From Treponema sp. (GTDB lineage Bacteria; Spirochaetota; Spirochaetia; Treponematales; Breznakiellaceae), in assembly GCA_031283505.1 (NCBI GenBank), contig JAITBO010000261.1, positions 1 through 10,585 on the forward strand: DNA of 10,585 nt, in the 5' to 3' direction. The stretch's first letter is position 1. Every line of letters begins with the position of its first letter. The translations under genes were made by a program, and so were the position numbers. Under the pieces are notes generated by a model that had not been told where the DNA came from, ran no database searches, and saw only the letters and a program-made list of their open reading frames with translations. Positions 1 to 6,614 of this stretch are shown in pieces.

Positions 1-786
1 GATCCCTTCATCGAAAATTACCGGGGAATTTCCCTCTACAAATTGAATGAACTTGCCTCCAATACCGGCGTGGAAATCGCCGTTTCCTACCTGGTAGAGG
101 TCTATGTAGTGGAAACCACGTTGAACGCTTCCCGGATCAGGGCCGGCCGTCCTTCTATTTTGGAAGCGGCCTACACTCAGCCAAGCCCGCTCGTTCCCTC
201 CAACGATCCCCTGATAAAGCGGCAGGCCGCGGCCATTGTAGGCCGGGAACAGAATCCCTTCCAGAAGGCCCGCCTTATCTACAATTGGCTTCTCTCGGAG
301 GGAAATATTCAGGCGGAATACCGGCGGACCGATGTTTTAACCGCGCTGGTGCAAAAACAGTTCGATCCCTACCAGGCAGCCCTGCTCTTTTGCGCGCTTT
401 CCCGGGCCGCGGGAGTAGCCGCCCTGCCCCAGGCGGGCGTTCTGGTGGACCGTTCCAGGGCAACGACGCCACATTACTGGGCGGAATTCTGGATCGAAGG
501 CTTCGGCTGGATTCCGGTAGATCCGGCATTGGGCGCGGGCGCCGCGCCTAATGCCTTTAACCTTCGTCCCGACGCGGCCAGATATTACTTCGGCAATCTG
601 GATAACCAGCGCATCTGCTTTTCCCGGGGAGAAACCTCTCTTTCCCAAATGGAAAGCCGGGGCCGCGTTGCCGCCCGCGCCCGGAGCTATGCTCTGCAGA
701 ATTTTTGGGAAGAAGCGGCAGGGGAACTTGTGTCCTATTCATCCCTTTGGGGGGATATAATGATAAGCGGGGTCTATGTGCAGTGA
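1..786 (+). CDS. Transglutaminase-like domain protein, 5' end outside the window
   Basis: The frame is open from base 1 (DPFIENYRGISLYK...) to TGA at 784-786, so 261 C-terminal residues are visible and the true start lies upstream. The TTG at 43 is only the first start-like codon inside an already open frame. The core of a transglutaminase/protease fold is recognisable: a helix with PYQAALLFCALSRAAG (visible residues 123-138), HYWAEFWIEGFGWIPVD with the expected His158, and Asp174 in VDPALG. The position where the family carries its nucleophilic Cys (about 15 residues before the Gly of RAAG) is Pro123 in FDPYQ. The only nearby Cys is residue 131, inside the hydrophobic helix. The protein may therefore be a non-catalytic member that binds rather than cleaves or cross-links. 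The substrate is unknown. It lies 102 bp upstream of pyrH on the same strand, without functional linkage that I can see. The fold is fairly sure; the activity is doubtful. Confidence 0.75.
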   Translation, partial: DPFIENYRGISLYKLNELASNTGVEIAVSYLVEVYVVETTLNASRIRAGRPSILEAAYTQPSPLVPSNDPLIKRQAAAIVGREQNPFQKARLIYNWLLSEGNIQAEYRRTDVLTALVQKQFDPYQAALLFCALSRAAGVAALPQAGVLVDRSRATTPHYWAEFWIEGFGWIPVDPALGAGAAPNAFNLRPDAARYYFGNLDNQRICFSRGETSLSQMESRGRVAARARSYALQNFWEEAAGELVSYSSLWGDIMISGVYVQ

Positions 787-815
787 TCGCGGCAGTGAAC
801 CTCCGCGCGGCAGGC

Positions 816-848
816 TCGAACCAAAGGTTCGTCGAACCTTTGGTTCGA
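816..848. repeat. Perfect 16-bp inverted repeat, REP-like palindrome
   Basis: TCGAACCAAAGGTTCG (816-831) is followed after one base by its exact complement CGAACCTTTGGTTCGA (833-848). Each half can also fold alone (CGAACC/GGTTCG around an AAA or TTT loop). There is no T-run on the + side, so it is a poor Rho-independent terminator. The right half recurs exactly at 1719-1734. It lies in the 102-bp gap between the transglutaminase-like gene and pyrH. It resembles dispersed small palindromes more than a regulatory site, though an RNA hairpin in the pyrH leader is possible. Confidence 0.75.
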
Positions 849-888
849 TGGGCATTAAACCGGACTTCCGAATAAAAGGGGCAGCTTT

Positions 889-1587
889 ATGATAACGGTA
901 ATTTCGCTGGGAGGCTCGATTGTGGCGCCGGACGGGGTGGACGAGGCTTTTTTACAAGAATTTGCGGCTCTTGTCCGGGAATTTCTTGAAAACGATAAAG
1001 ACAGAAAGTTTATCTTTGTAACAGGCGGCGGCGGGCCGGCTCGGGCCTGGCAGACCGCGTACCGGAATGTGGCGGCCGTCCTCACGGACGGGGCGGTTGA
1101 TCCCGACGCGGCGGACTGGATTGGGATAATGGCGACCCGGCTTAACGCCCAACTGGTAAAGGCCGTATTTGGCCCCTATTGCGAAGAGCCGGTAATAACA
1201 AACCCCACGGAAGCCGAATCCTTTACGGGCCGGATACTGGTGGCGGCCGGGTGGAAGCCGGGTTTCTCCTCGGATTACGACGCAACCCTGCTCGCGGAAA
1301 AATTTGGGGCAAAGACGGTGATCAACCTTTCCAATATAGAGAAAGTTTACACCGACGATCCCCGGAAAAACCCGGACGCGAAACCGGTTGACAGAATTTC
1401 CTGGGCGGACTTCCGTTCCCTTGTAGGTGACGAATGGACGCCGGGAAAGAACGTGCCCTTTGATCCGGTGGCGAGCCGTCACGCGGAGAAAAACGGCCTG
1501 ACGGTTATCTGCGCGGCGGGGAAACAGCTCGCGAATCTGAAAAAATTGCTTTCCGGCGGGGACTTTGTTGGCACTACCATAAGCTGA
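889..1587 (+). CDS. pyrH: UMP kinase (uridylate kinase), archaeal/spirochaetal type
   Basis: This 232-residue cytosolic amino-acid-kinase-fold enzyme should phosphorylate UMP to UDP with ATP in pyrimidine nucleotide synthesis. Visible family features are the N-terminal glycine loop SLGGSIV (6-12), the second glycine loop VTGGGGPAR (44-52), IGIMATRLNAQL (78-89), the substrate-region SSDYDATLLAE (127-137), the nucleotide-binding stretch NIEKVYTDDPRKNPDAK (149-165), FDPVASR, and the terminal GTTI. The overall pattern, including DPxA and the GTTI end, matches the archaeal UMP kinase type (as I recall from Pyrococcus) better than E. coli PyrH. That type is, to my knowledge, shared with spirochaetes. 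ATG at 889 is preceded at 7 nt by AGGGG, a moderate ribosome-binding site. The gene stands between two inverted copies of a palindromic repeat and converges on the regulator operon. The family call is firm. Confidence 0.93.
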   Translation: MITVISLGGSIVAPDGVDEAFLQEFAALVREFLENDKDRKFIFVTGGGGPARAWQTAYRNVAAVLTDGAVDPDAADWIGIMATRLNAQLVKAVFGPYCEEPVITNPTEAESFTGRILVAAGWKPGFSSDYDATLLAEKFGAKTVINLSNIEKVYTDDPRKNPDAKPVDRISWADFRSLVGDEWTPGKNVPFDPVASRHAEKNGLTVICAAGKQLANLKKLLSGGDFVGTTIS

Positions 1588-1644
1588 AAATACCGCGGCC
1601 GCCGGGGGAAAAACACATCGGGCCATCGGGGTTCCGGCCGGCCA

Positions 1645-1715
1645 GGAGTTTGCCGCGCTTCGCGCGTAAAATCCCCAAAAATCGCCCGCAAGGCGATTTT
1701 TACCCCGCAAACTCC
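1645..1715. terminator. Bidirectional terminator hairpin inside a nested inverted repeat
   Basis: The core AAAAATCGCC (1677-1686) and GGCGATTTTT (1692-1701) form a perfect 10-bp stem with a 5-nt loop. It ends in T-runs on both strands, as expected for a terminator serving both converging genes: pyrH stops at 1587 and the response regulator at 1753. An outer pair, GGAGTTTGC (1645-1653) and GCAAACTCC (1707-1715), encloses it, with a small CGCG-CTT-CGCG hairpin between. The GC part of the stem is short, so efficiency is uncertain. Confidence 0.75.
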
Positions 1716-1718
1716 CAG

Positions 1719-1751
1719 CGAACCTTTGGTTCGAGTTCCGCTCCGCGGAGG
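1719..1751 (-). repeat. Second copy of the palindromic repeat, inverted relative to the copy before pyrH
   Basis: CGAACCTTTGGTTCGA at 1719-1734 is identical to 833-848. Read on the - strand, the adjoining bases (CCTCCGCGG, then CTCGAACC) also resemble the stretch just before 816 (CCTCCGCGCGG, then GGCTCGAACC). The two sites are therefore copies of one element of roughly 35 bp in opposite orientation. CTCCGCGGAG at 1741-1750 is an additional perfect palindrome. The copy abuts the stop codon of the response regulator. Confidence 0.65.
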
Positions 1752-1752
1752 C

Positions 1753-3126
1753 TCATTTGGCGGGCCGGTAAAGACGCCAGTTGATGCCGTAATGGTGAAC
1801 CCGCAGACCTATGCGGCGTTCGGTTATACCCAGGCGGCGGGCGGCGGCGGCCATATTACCCTCGCTTATCTTTAGGGCTTCCACGATAAGTTCTTTCTCA
1901 AGCCGGGACAGGGCCGCCTCCAGGGTAGTGATCGGCTCGGTGCTGGTAGATGTGGGCGACTGAAGGCTTGGCGGCAGGTTGTAGGAGTGAATCACCATGT
2001 CGGTGGAAAGAATCACGGCCCGCTCGATGCAGTTCTCCAGTTCCCGCACATTGCCGGGCCAGGAATAGCTGGTAAGCAGGTCGATGGCCGTGGAAGAGAT
2101 ACGCTTGATAAGCTTGTTGTTCTTTTCCGCGTATTTTTCCGTAAAGTGATCCGCCAGAAGAACGATGTCGCCCTTTCTTTCCCGCAGCGGCGGTATGCGG
2201 AGAGGAAACACGTTAAGACGGTAGTAGAGGTCGTCCCGAAAACGGCCGGCCTTGACATCCTCTTCCAGGTTCCGGTTGGTGGCGGCGATAAGCCTGACAT
2301 CAACCTTGATGACGCCGGTTCCCCCCACCCGCTCCAGCTCCCGTTCCTGAAGCACGCGGAGCAATTTTGCCTGAATATGCGGGGAAAACTCCCCGATCTC
2401 GTCCAGGAAGATCGTCCCCCGGTGGGCAAGCTCAAAGCGGCCCTTGCGCTGGGCATTGGCCCCGGTAAAGGCCCCCTTCTCGTGGCCGAAAAGCTCGCTC
2501 TCCAAAAGGCTGGCGGCCAGGGCCGCGCAGTGCACTTTGATCAGGGGCTTCCCCTTCCGGGGGGAAAGCTCGTGGATGGCGTCGGCCACCAGTTCCTTGC
2601 CCACCCCGGATTCGCCGGTGATAAGCACCGAAGCCCTGGCCGGGGCGGCGCGGCTTATGGTGTCGAAGACCCTGCGCATGGGGACGCTGCTGCCTATGAT
2701 GGTCTCAAACTGCTTCTTGTGTTCCAGTTCTTCCTCAAGCCGGTGGTGGCGGAGCGCCAGTTCCCGGTTCTGGAGGGCCCGTTTTACCAGGAGGGACAGG
2801 CGTTCCAGGTTCACCGGCTTGGTGAGGAAGTCGTAAGCGCCGTTCCTCATGGCGGTCACGGCGTTTTCCACCGTGCCGTGGCCGGTAAGGACGATGACCG
2901 GGACTCCGGGGCTTTCGGCGCTTATCCGCTTGAGGAGTTCCTCCCCGGAAATGCCGGGCATACGGAGATCGGTGATGACCAGGTCTATGTCTCCCTTCTG
3001 AAAGCGCTTCCAGCCCTCGTCTCCGGCGGCGGCGGTCTCCACGTCATAGCCGTCCATTTGGAGGGACACCGCCAGCCCTTCCCGGATGTTCTTCTCGTCG
3101 TCTACGATCAAAAGCTTAAACTTCAC
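1753..3126 (-). CDS. Sigma-54-dependent response regulator, NtrC/AtoC family
   Basis: This 457-residue three-domain transcription activator is probably phosphorylated by the kinase encoded immediately upstream. The receiver domain (1-120) has the acidic pocket Asp9-Asp10, phospho-acceptor Asp53 (ITDLRMP), Thr81 (VLTGHGT) and Lys103. The AAA+ sigma-54 interaction domain (about 143-380) has Walker A GESGVGKE (171-178), the sigma-54-contacting GAFTGA (218-223), Walker B GTIFLDEIGE (237-246), and the YSWPGNVRELEN region. The C-terminus carries a Fis-type helix-turn-helix (AAAARRLGITERRIGLRVHHYGI). All key residues are present. I chose GTG at 3126 because AAGGAG lies 6 nt upstream and the next codons KFKLLIVDDE begin the receiver domain; an upstream in-frame start at 3204 would add 26 unrelated residues inside the kinase gene. 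It overlaps the kinase by 11 nt (3116-3126). Target genes are not visible here. AtoC is the name used for treponemal relatives, as far as I recall. Confidence 0.93.
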   Translation of the reverse strand: MKFKLLIVDDEKNIREGLAVSLQMDGYDVETAAAGDEGWKRFQKGDIDLVITDLRMPGISGEELLKRISAESPGVPVIVLTGHGTVENAVTAMRNGAYDFLTKPVNLERLSLLVKRALQNRELALRHHRLEEELEHKKQFETIIGSSVPMRRVFDTISRAAPARASVLITGESGVGKELVADAIHELSPRKGKPLIKVHCAALAASLLESELFGHEKGAFTGANAQRKGRFELAHRGTIFLDEIGEFSPHIQAKLLRVLQERELERVGGTGVIKVDVRLIAATNRNLEEDVKAGRFRDDLYYRLNVFPLRIPPLRERKGDIVLLADHFTEKYAEKNNKLIKRISSTAIDLLTSYSWPGNVRELENCIERAVILSTDMVIHSYNLPPSLQSPTSTSTEPITTLEAALSRLEKELIVEALKISEGNMAAAARRLGITERRIGLRVHHYGINWRLYRPAK

Positions 3127-4345
3127 CCCTTTCTCCTTCGTACCCCAAAAGCCGGGTTTCCCTCTGGGGGACAGGCAGGGTGACGATGAAACAGGACCCC
3201 TCACCCTTCCGGGATTTCACGATCACATCCCCCTTGTGTTCCTTGATAATCTTAAAAACCAGGGTCAGCCCCAGGCCCGAGCCGGTGTCTTTGGTGGTAA
3301 AATAGGGCTCAAAGATTTTGGAGAAATTTTCTTCGGGTATGCCTATCCCGGTATCCTGGATACCGATTTGAATTTCCATATCCGTGCCGCCGGTTTTAAT
3401 GGTAAGCCTTCCGCCTTCGGGCATAGCGGCGATAGCGTTCTTAATCAGGTTGAGGAGGGCCTGCTTCATGTACCGTTCGTCAAAATCGGCGTCCGGGATT
3501 CTTCTGTCAAGTTCAAGGACACATTCAATCCCGGCTTCATTCAACTCGTATTTGACGAATTCGACCAGTTCCTCAATGAGAGTATTGATATTCCCTTCCC
3601 GAAAATCCATGTCCATAGGGCGGACGGCGAACAGAAAATCTACCACGATGCGGTTAAGACGATCTATCTCCTCGTTGATCACGGCGATATATTTATCCAG
3701 CATATCGAAATAACCGGTGGGTCTTTGGTCTATGCTGTCCACGCCGCCAGGGTGGGCTTTGAAAAACATCTCCCGGTTTACGGCCAGCGCCTTCTGGATC
3801 AACTGTACATGAATGGAGAGGGAACCCAGGGGATTCTTGATCTCGTGGGCAACCCCGGCTGCCAGGGTGGTAAGGCTCGCCAGGTTTTCCGCCCTTCTTA
3901 GGCGGGCTTCCTTTCCCCGCTTTTCGGTGATGTCCTCAACGTGGATGAGGGAACCCGACACCTGGCGATCTCGGACCAGGGGCAAAACGCTGATGCTGAG
4001 GAGCCGGAGGATTCCTTTTACCTCTGCGTCGAATTCACGCTCCTCAACCCGGTCGCCGTTTGTCAGGGTGGTTTCGAGGAATTCCCGTAACTTCTCATTC
4101 TTGACAAGGGTCCATACCGGATCGTTCTCGTATTCGTAGTGAGAGACGGAGAAGAAACGCTCGGTATATTTATTCACCATCACTAGGTGGTGCCTGGTAT
4201 CGCAGACCAATAAACCTTCGTTCAGGGAATCCAGAACCGTTTCCAGGCGGTCTATTTCCGTGGCTGCGGAAACCAGGAGATCCTGCACTTGCTCAAAGGT
4301 GAGTTTATTGAGCTTTTTTAAGGCCCGCTTTATAAAATCTCTCAT
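3116..4345 (-). CDS. Cytosolic PAS-domain sensor histidine kinase, AtoS/NtrB-like
   Basis: This 409-residue kinase should autophosphorylate on His and pass the phosphate to Asp53 of the downstream regulator. There is no hydrophobic stretch long enough to cross a membrane, so it must sense an intracellular or membrane-peripheral signal. A PAS domain covers about 33-140 (SLNEGLLVCD...VNKYTERFF). The dimerisation domain has the H-box GVAHEIKNPLGSL with His167. The catalytic domain has the N-box LNLIKNAIAA (Asn303), G1 DTGIGIP (331-337), the F-box FEPYFTTK and G2 GSGLGL (355-360). The helical hairpin after His167 has about 18 extra residues (near 190-211) compared with the NtrB pattern. ATG at 4345 overlaps the preceding stop as ATGA. 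The ligand is unknown. Confidence 0.93.
   Translation of the reverse strand: MRDFIKRALKKLNKLTFEQVQDLLVSAATEIDRLETVLDSLNEGLLVCDTRHHLVMVNKYTERFFSVSHYEYENDPVWTLVKNEKLREFLETTLTNGDRVEEREFDAEVKGILRLLSISVLPLVRDRQVSGSLIHVEDITEKRGKEARLRRAENLASLTTLAAGVAHEIKNPLGSLSIHVQLIQKALAVNREMFFKAHPGGVDSIDQRPTGYFDMLDKYIAVINEEIDRLNRIVVDFLFAVRPMDMDFREGNINTLIEELVEFVKYELNEAGIECVLELDRRIPDADFDERYMKQALLNLIKNAIAAMPEGGRLTIKTGGTDMEIQIGIQDTGIGIPEENFSKIFEPYFTTKDTGSGLGLTLVFKIIKEHKGDVIVKSRKGEGSCFIVTLPVPQRETRLLGYEGERGEV
3133..3138 (-). promoter_or_regulatory. Shine-Dalgarno that sets the GTG start of the response regulator
   Basis: On the - strand AAGGAG is followed by 6 nt and then GTG (3126-3124). The site lies inside the last codons of the kinase gene, which supports translational coupling of the pair. 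Confidence 0.75.
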
Positions 4346-5739
4346 GACGCTTCGGACGGTCCGCAGTAGAGGGCCGTCATCCTCCTCGTCAGCTCCGTGC
4401 AGAGCCGGTCCAGAACCAGGGCCGGCGTCTGGTTGTATGTCCCCGCAGCCAAAGCCGCTTCGGAAGCCGCCTCCCGCCAGAGGTCCGCAAAGGCCGCCCT
4501 TCCGGGAGAAGGAGGAGCGCCGCGCAGTCCGCCGGAAACAACGGCAAGAAGGGCCTCCAGAAATTGGGAAAATAATCCCGGCGCCTTAAAGTCTTCCGCC
4601 CCCTTGAGAACCGCCGCCACACAGGAACCCGTATCCCCGGCGCGGCGCTCCAGACCGCCTTGTTCGGCGACATCTGCGGCATACTGGCCCAGGGCCTCCA
4701 GTTCCCCAGGAAGGACGGAAAAACCGCCGCCCAGGAGGGACCTCGCCCCCCGGTAGGCTGCGGAGGCCGCGAAAAAAGCCGCCAAAGGCCGCAGAGCTTC
4801 CCCGGAAACAGGCAGGAATGAATCCAGCCAACCGGCGATGGAAACTTCTTCAGTGGCAGCGCCCGCGCCCGCCTTCTCCCGCACCGTACCGGAACGGAAC
4901 ACCCGGCGAAGCACCTCCTTCTCCACTTCCGGGGAACGGGGGTAGAACCGGTAGGGCCGCAGCCGGGACAGGATGGTAGGGAGCAGGGTGTCGCCGTGGA
5001 TGACGGTAAGGACGATTACCACATCCTCCGGCGGTTCCTCCAGTATCTTGAGGAGGGCGTTCCGGGAAGCGTCCAGCATACGGTCGGCGTTTTCGATGAG
5101 AAGCAGCTTCCGCTTTCCCTGGGGCGCAAGACGGCTCCAGTAGGCGGCCCTTCTGATCTGCGCCACCGGGATAAGATCGGCGATTCCCTCGGCTTCAAGA
5201 TTCAAGGCGCTTTTCCCTATAGCTTTGCCGATCTTCTCCGCCCATGCCATGTCTTTCGGGGAACCGCCCCCCGCCTCCCCCTCGTGCCTGGCTATGATTT
5301 CATCCAGGTCCCCCTCAAGGGCGGCAAGCATCGGGGCGAGCTTGCCGGCCTTGGGCTCGTCCTCCCAGAGGACCGGGGAAAACCGCAGGACCAGCTTCCG
5401 TACCGCCCGGATATAGAAGGCCCTCACCGCAGGATCCGAAGGGAAGGCGGCAAACACGGCGGCGGCGGCGGCTATTTCCGCGGAAAAAGGACGGGAACCC
5501 AGGACCAGCAGATCCGGATGGTAGAGAAAACGGTAATGCCGACAGGCCGGGCAGGAGCACTTCCACGCCTTGTTCGGATCGGGTTTTTCGCAGGAAAGAA
5601 CCCGGCCCAGTTCCAAAGCGGCGGTCCCCTTCCCCGCCGCCCGGGGACCCCGGAACAGCATGGACGGCGCCAGAATATCGCGGCGAATATCTTCGGCTAA
5701 CCTGACGACCGCTTCCTGCCCCAGGATATTTTCGAACAC
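4342..5739 (-). CDS. holB: DNA polymerase III clamp-loader subunit (delta'/gamma-like AAA+ protein)
   Basis: This 465-residue protein belongs to the DnaX/HolB clamp-loader ATPases that place the sliding clamp on DNA. The N-terminal FENILGQEAVV is the usual opening. Walker A is GPRAAGKGT (31-39). A cysteine cluster fits the zinc module (Cys50, 61, 63, 66). KLLLIENADRML (211-222), NALLKILEEPP (227-237) and PTILSRLR (254-261) are the conserved second half. The usual Ser-Arg-Cys reads Ser-Arg-Leu. No tau-type C-terminal extension is recognisable, so delta' is preferred over gamma/tau. About 105 extra residues lie between HPDLLVL (74-80) and IPVAQIRRA (190-198), where relatives have only a short link. 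The C-terminal collar region includes the end motif AAGTYNQTPALVLDRL. GTG at 5739 follows AGGGGGA at 8 nt and comes 3 nt after the cvpA-like stop. Confidence 0.87.
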   Translation of the reverse strand: MFENILGQEAVVRLAEDIRRDILAPSMLFRGPRAAGKGTAALELGRVLSCEKPDPNKAWKCSCPACRHYRFLYHPDLLVLGSRPFSAEIAAAAAVFAAFPSDPAVRAFYIRAVRKLVLRFSPVLWEDEPKAGKLAPMLAALEGDLDEIIARHEGEAGGGSPKDMAWAEKIGKAIGKSALNLEAEGIADLIPVAQIRRAAYWSRLAPQGKRKLLLIENADRMLDASRNALLKILEEPPEDVVIVLTVIHGDTLLPTILSRLRPYRFYPRSPEVEKEVLRRVFRSGTVREKAGAGAATEEVSIAGWLDSFLPVSGEALRPLAAFFAASAAYRGARSLLGGGFSVLPGELEALGQYAADVAEQGGLERRAGDTGSCVAAVLKGAEDFKAPGLFSQFLEALLAVVSGGLRGAPPSPGRAAFADLWREAASEAALAAGTYNQTPALVLDRLCTELTRRMTALYCGPSEAS

Positions 5740-5742
5740 CGG

Positions 5743-6228
5743 CTATATCCCCCTGGGAAACCTGATGGCGTCCCGCGCCGTCCCGATAAAAGGCGTCAAC
5801 ACCTTGGCGAAATAACTCTTTTCCAGTACCGGCTGTATGTCGAACAAAGGCTGTATGGTAAGAACGAAGATCACCAGGGCAACCAGCACGGCCCCTTCGA
5901 TAAAACCGAAGACGGCGCCCAGGAACCGGTCCACCCCGCCCAAATGAATACGGGCAATGATGTCTTTAAGGATAAATTCGAGGAGCTTAACCGCCAAAAA
6001 CACGATGAGGAAGATGGCGGCAAAAGCCAGGACTTCCGGCAGAATCCTCATATCCGGTATATACCGGCTCACAAGAAAGGCGGCCCCTCTTTTGTGGAGG
6101 AAAAAAGCGAACCCAAAACCCAGCACCAGGGCCGCCATGGACATCACTTCTTCGACAAAACCCCTCAGGGCGCAGCGGACAACAATTATCGCCATCAGAA
6201 CCGCGAAAACAATATCTATTACTTCCAT
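5743..6228 (-). CDS. cvpA: CvpA-family inner-membrane protein
   Basis: This is a 161-residue integral membrane protein with four hydrophobic segments, at about 5-22, 27-45, 63-85 and 103-128, joined by short basic loops. The length, the opening IDIVFAVLMAIIVVRCALRGFVEEV and the motif GGVDRFLGAVFGFIEGAVLV are typical of the CvpA family. Members are linked in E. coli to colicin V production and elsewhere to envelope stress, but the biochemical role is not settled. ATG at 6228 has only a weak AGGGTG upstream. This is the first gene of the four-gene operon, so its promoter should lie in 6229-6400. No strong -10/-35 pair stands out there; TTGCGT with TATAGG at 18-nt spacing, near the left arm of the inverted-repeat element, is a weak candidate. 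Confidence 0.88.
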   Translation of the reverse strand: MEVIDIVFAVLMAIIVVRCALRGFVEEVMSMAALVLGFGFAFFLHKRGAAFLVSRYIPDMRILPEVLAFAAIFLIVFLAVKLLEFILKDIIARIHLGGVDRFLGAVFGFIEGAVLVALVIFVLTIQPLFDIQPVLEKSYFAKVLTPFIGTARDAIRFPRGI

Positions 6229-6614
6229 TTACAATATCACCCTATCACGTTTCCGGTTTTTATGCAGGGGGGAGCCCCCTATATGCGTACAGTTAAGCAG
6301 AACGCAAGAAACGCCGCAAGGCCGGTACTCTCTTGCGTTTGGAATTTGCGCAAACTTCCGGCAGTATAGGGAGATTTCTCATCATCTTTTCTTTGTCCAT
6401 AGCTCCTAGTACCAGCATACTCACCAATACCAAACTCACTTCAGGTTCCTTCCACATACTCCATTCTTTCGCCGGTCTCTTTCTCTGCTCCGGGGGAAAA
6501 ACGCAGGAGTCTCTGTACGCATATAGGGGACTCCTCCTCTTAGGGGATATGTAAAAGCCGCCTCCGCAGTACACCGGAATTCCGGTTTAGAGAAGTTTTA
6601 ATTGTTGAATTCGC
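6229..6614. other. 386-bp intergenic region between the operon and the large membrane-protein gene
   Basis: No convincing gene is present. The region holds the MITE-like element at 6271-6534, the presumed promoter of the cvpA-like operon, and near the 3' end of the large gene a perfect 14-bp palindrome ACCGGAATTCCGGT (6573-6586). The palindrome has no T-run on the - strand, so it is a weak terminator candidate. A - strand frame at 6293-6457 could encode 54 residues (MWKEPEV...), but it lies wholly inside the inverted-repeat element, lacks a clear ribosome-binding site and resembles nothing I know. Confidence 0.6.
6271..6534. mobile_element. MITE-like element with 22-bp terminal inverted repeats
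   Basis: The left arm (6271-6292) and right arm (6513-6534) are inverted copies that differ at one of 22 positions. Both contain CTATATGCGTACAG, read inward from either end. The element is 264 bp. Inside are a 9-bp stem (AACGCAAGA 6301-6309 with TCTTGCGTT 6331-6339) and a near-palindrome centred on TTTGCGCAAA (6345-6354). There is no transposase domain, which fits a non-autonomous miniature element. I could not recognise a clear target-site duplication. The left arm also forms a tight hairpin (AGGGGG, then CCCCCT) close to the start of the operon. Confidence 0.55.

Noticed and set aside
1566..1583. Sigma-54 promoter (TGGCAC start)
   Set aside because: The -12 part does not match TTGC, and the site lies in the last codons of pyrH facing the terminator.
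952..1710. A 252-residue - strand open frame over pyrH
   Set aside because: It is antisense to a clear UMP kinase and runs into the terminator; no domain signal.
1987..3183. A 398-residue + strand open frame
   Set aside because: It is antisense to the response regulator, whose domains and catalytic residues are all intact; a GC-rich shadow frame.
3127..3204. Longer N-terminus for the response regulator
   Set aside because: These codons overlap the kinase gene, show no domain, and the GTG at 3126 has an ideal Shine-Dalgarno directly before the receiver domain.
6293..6574. A 93-residue - strand protein in the intergenic region
   Set aside because: It lies mostly within the inverted-repeat element, runs through one arm, lacks a clear ribosome-binding site and matches no family I recognise.
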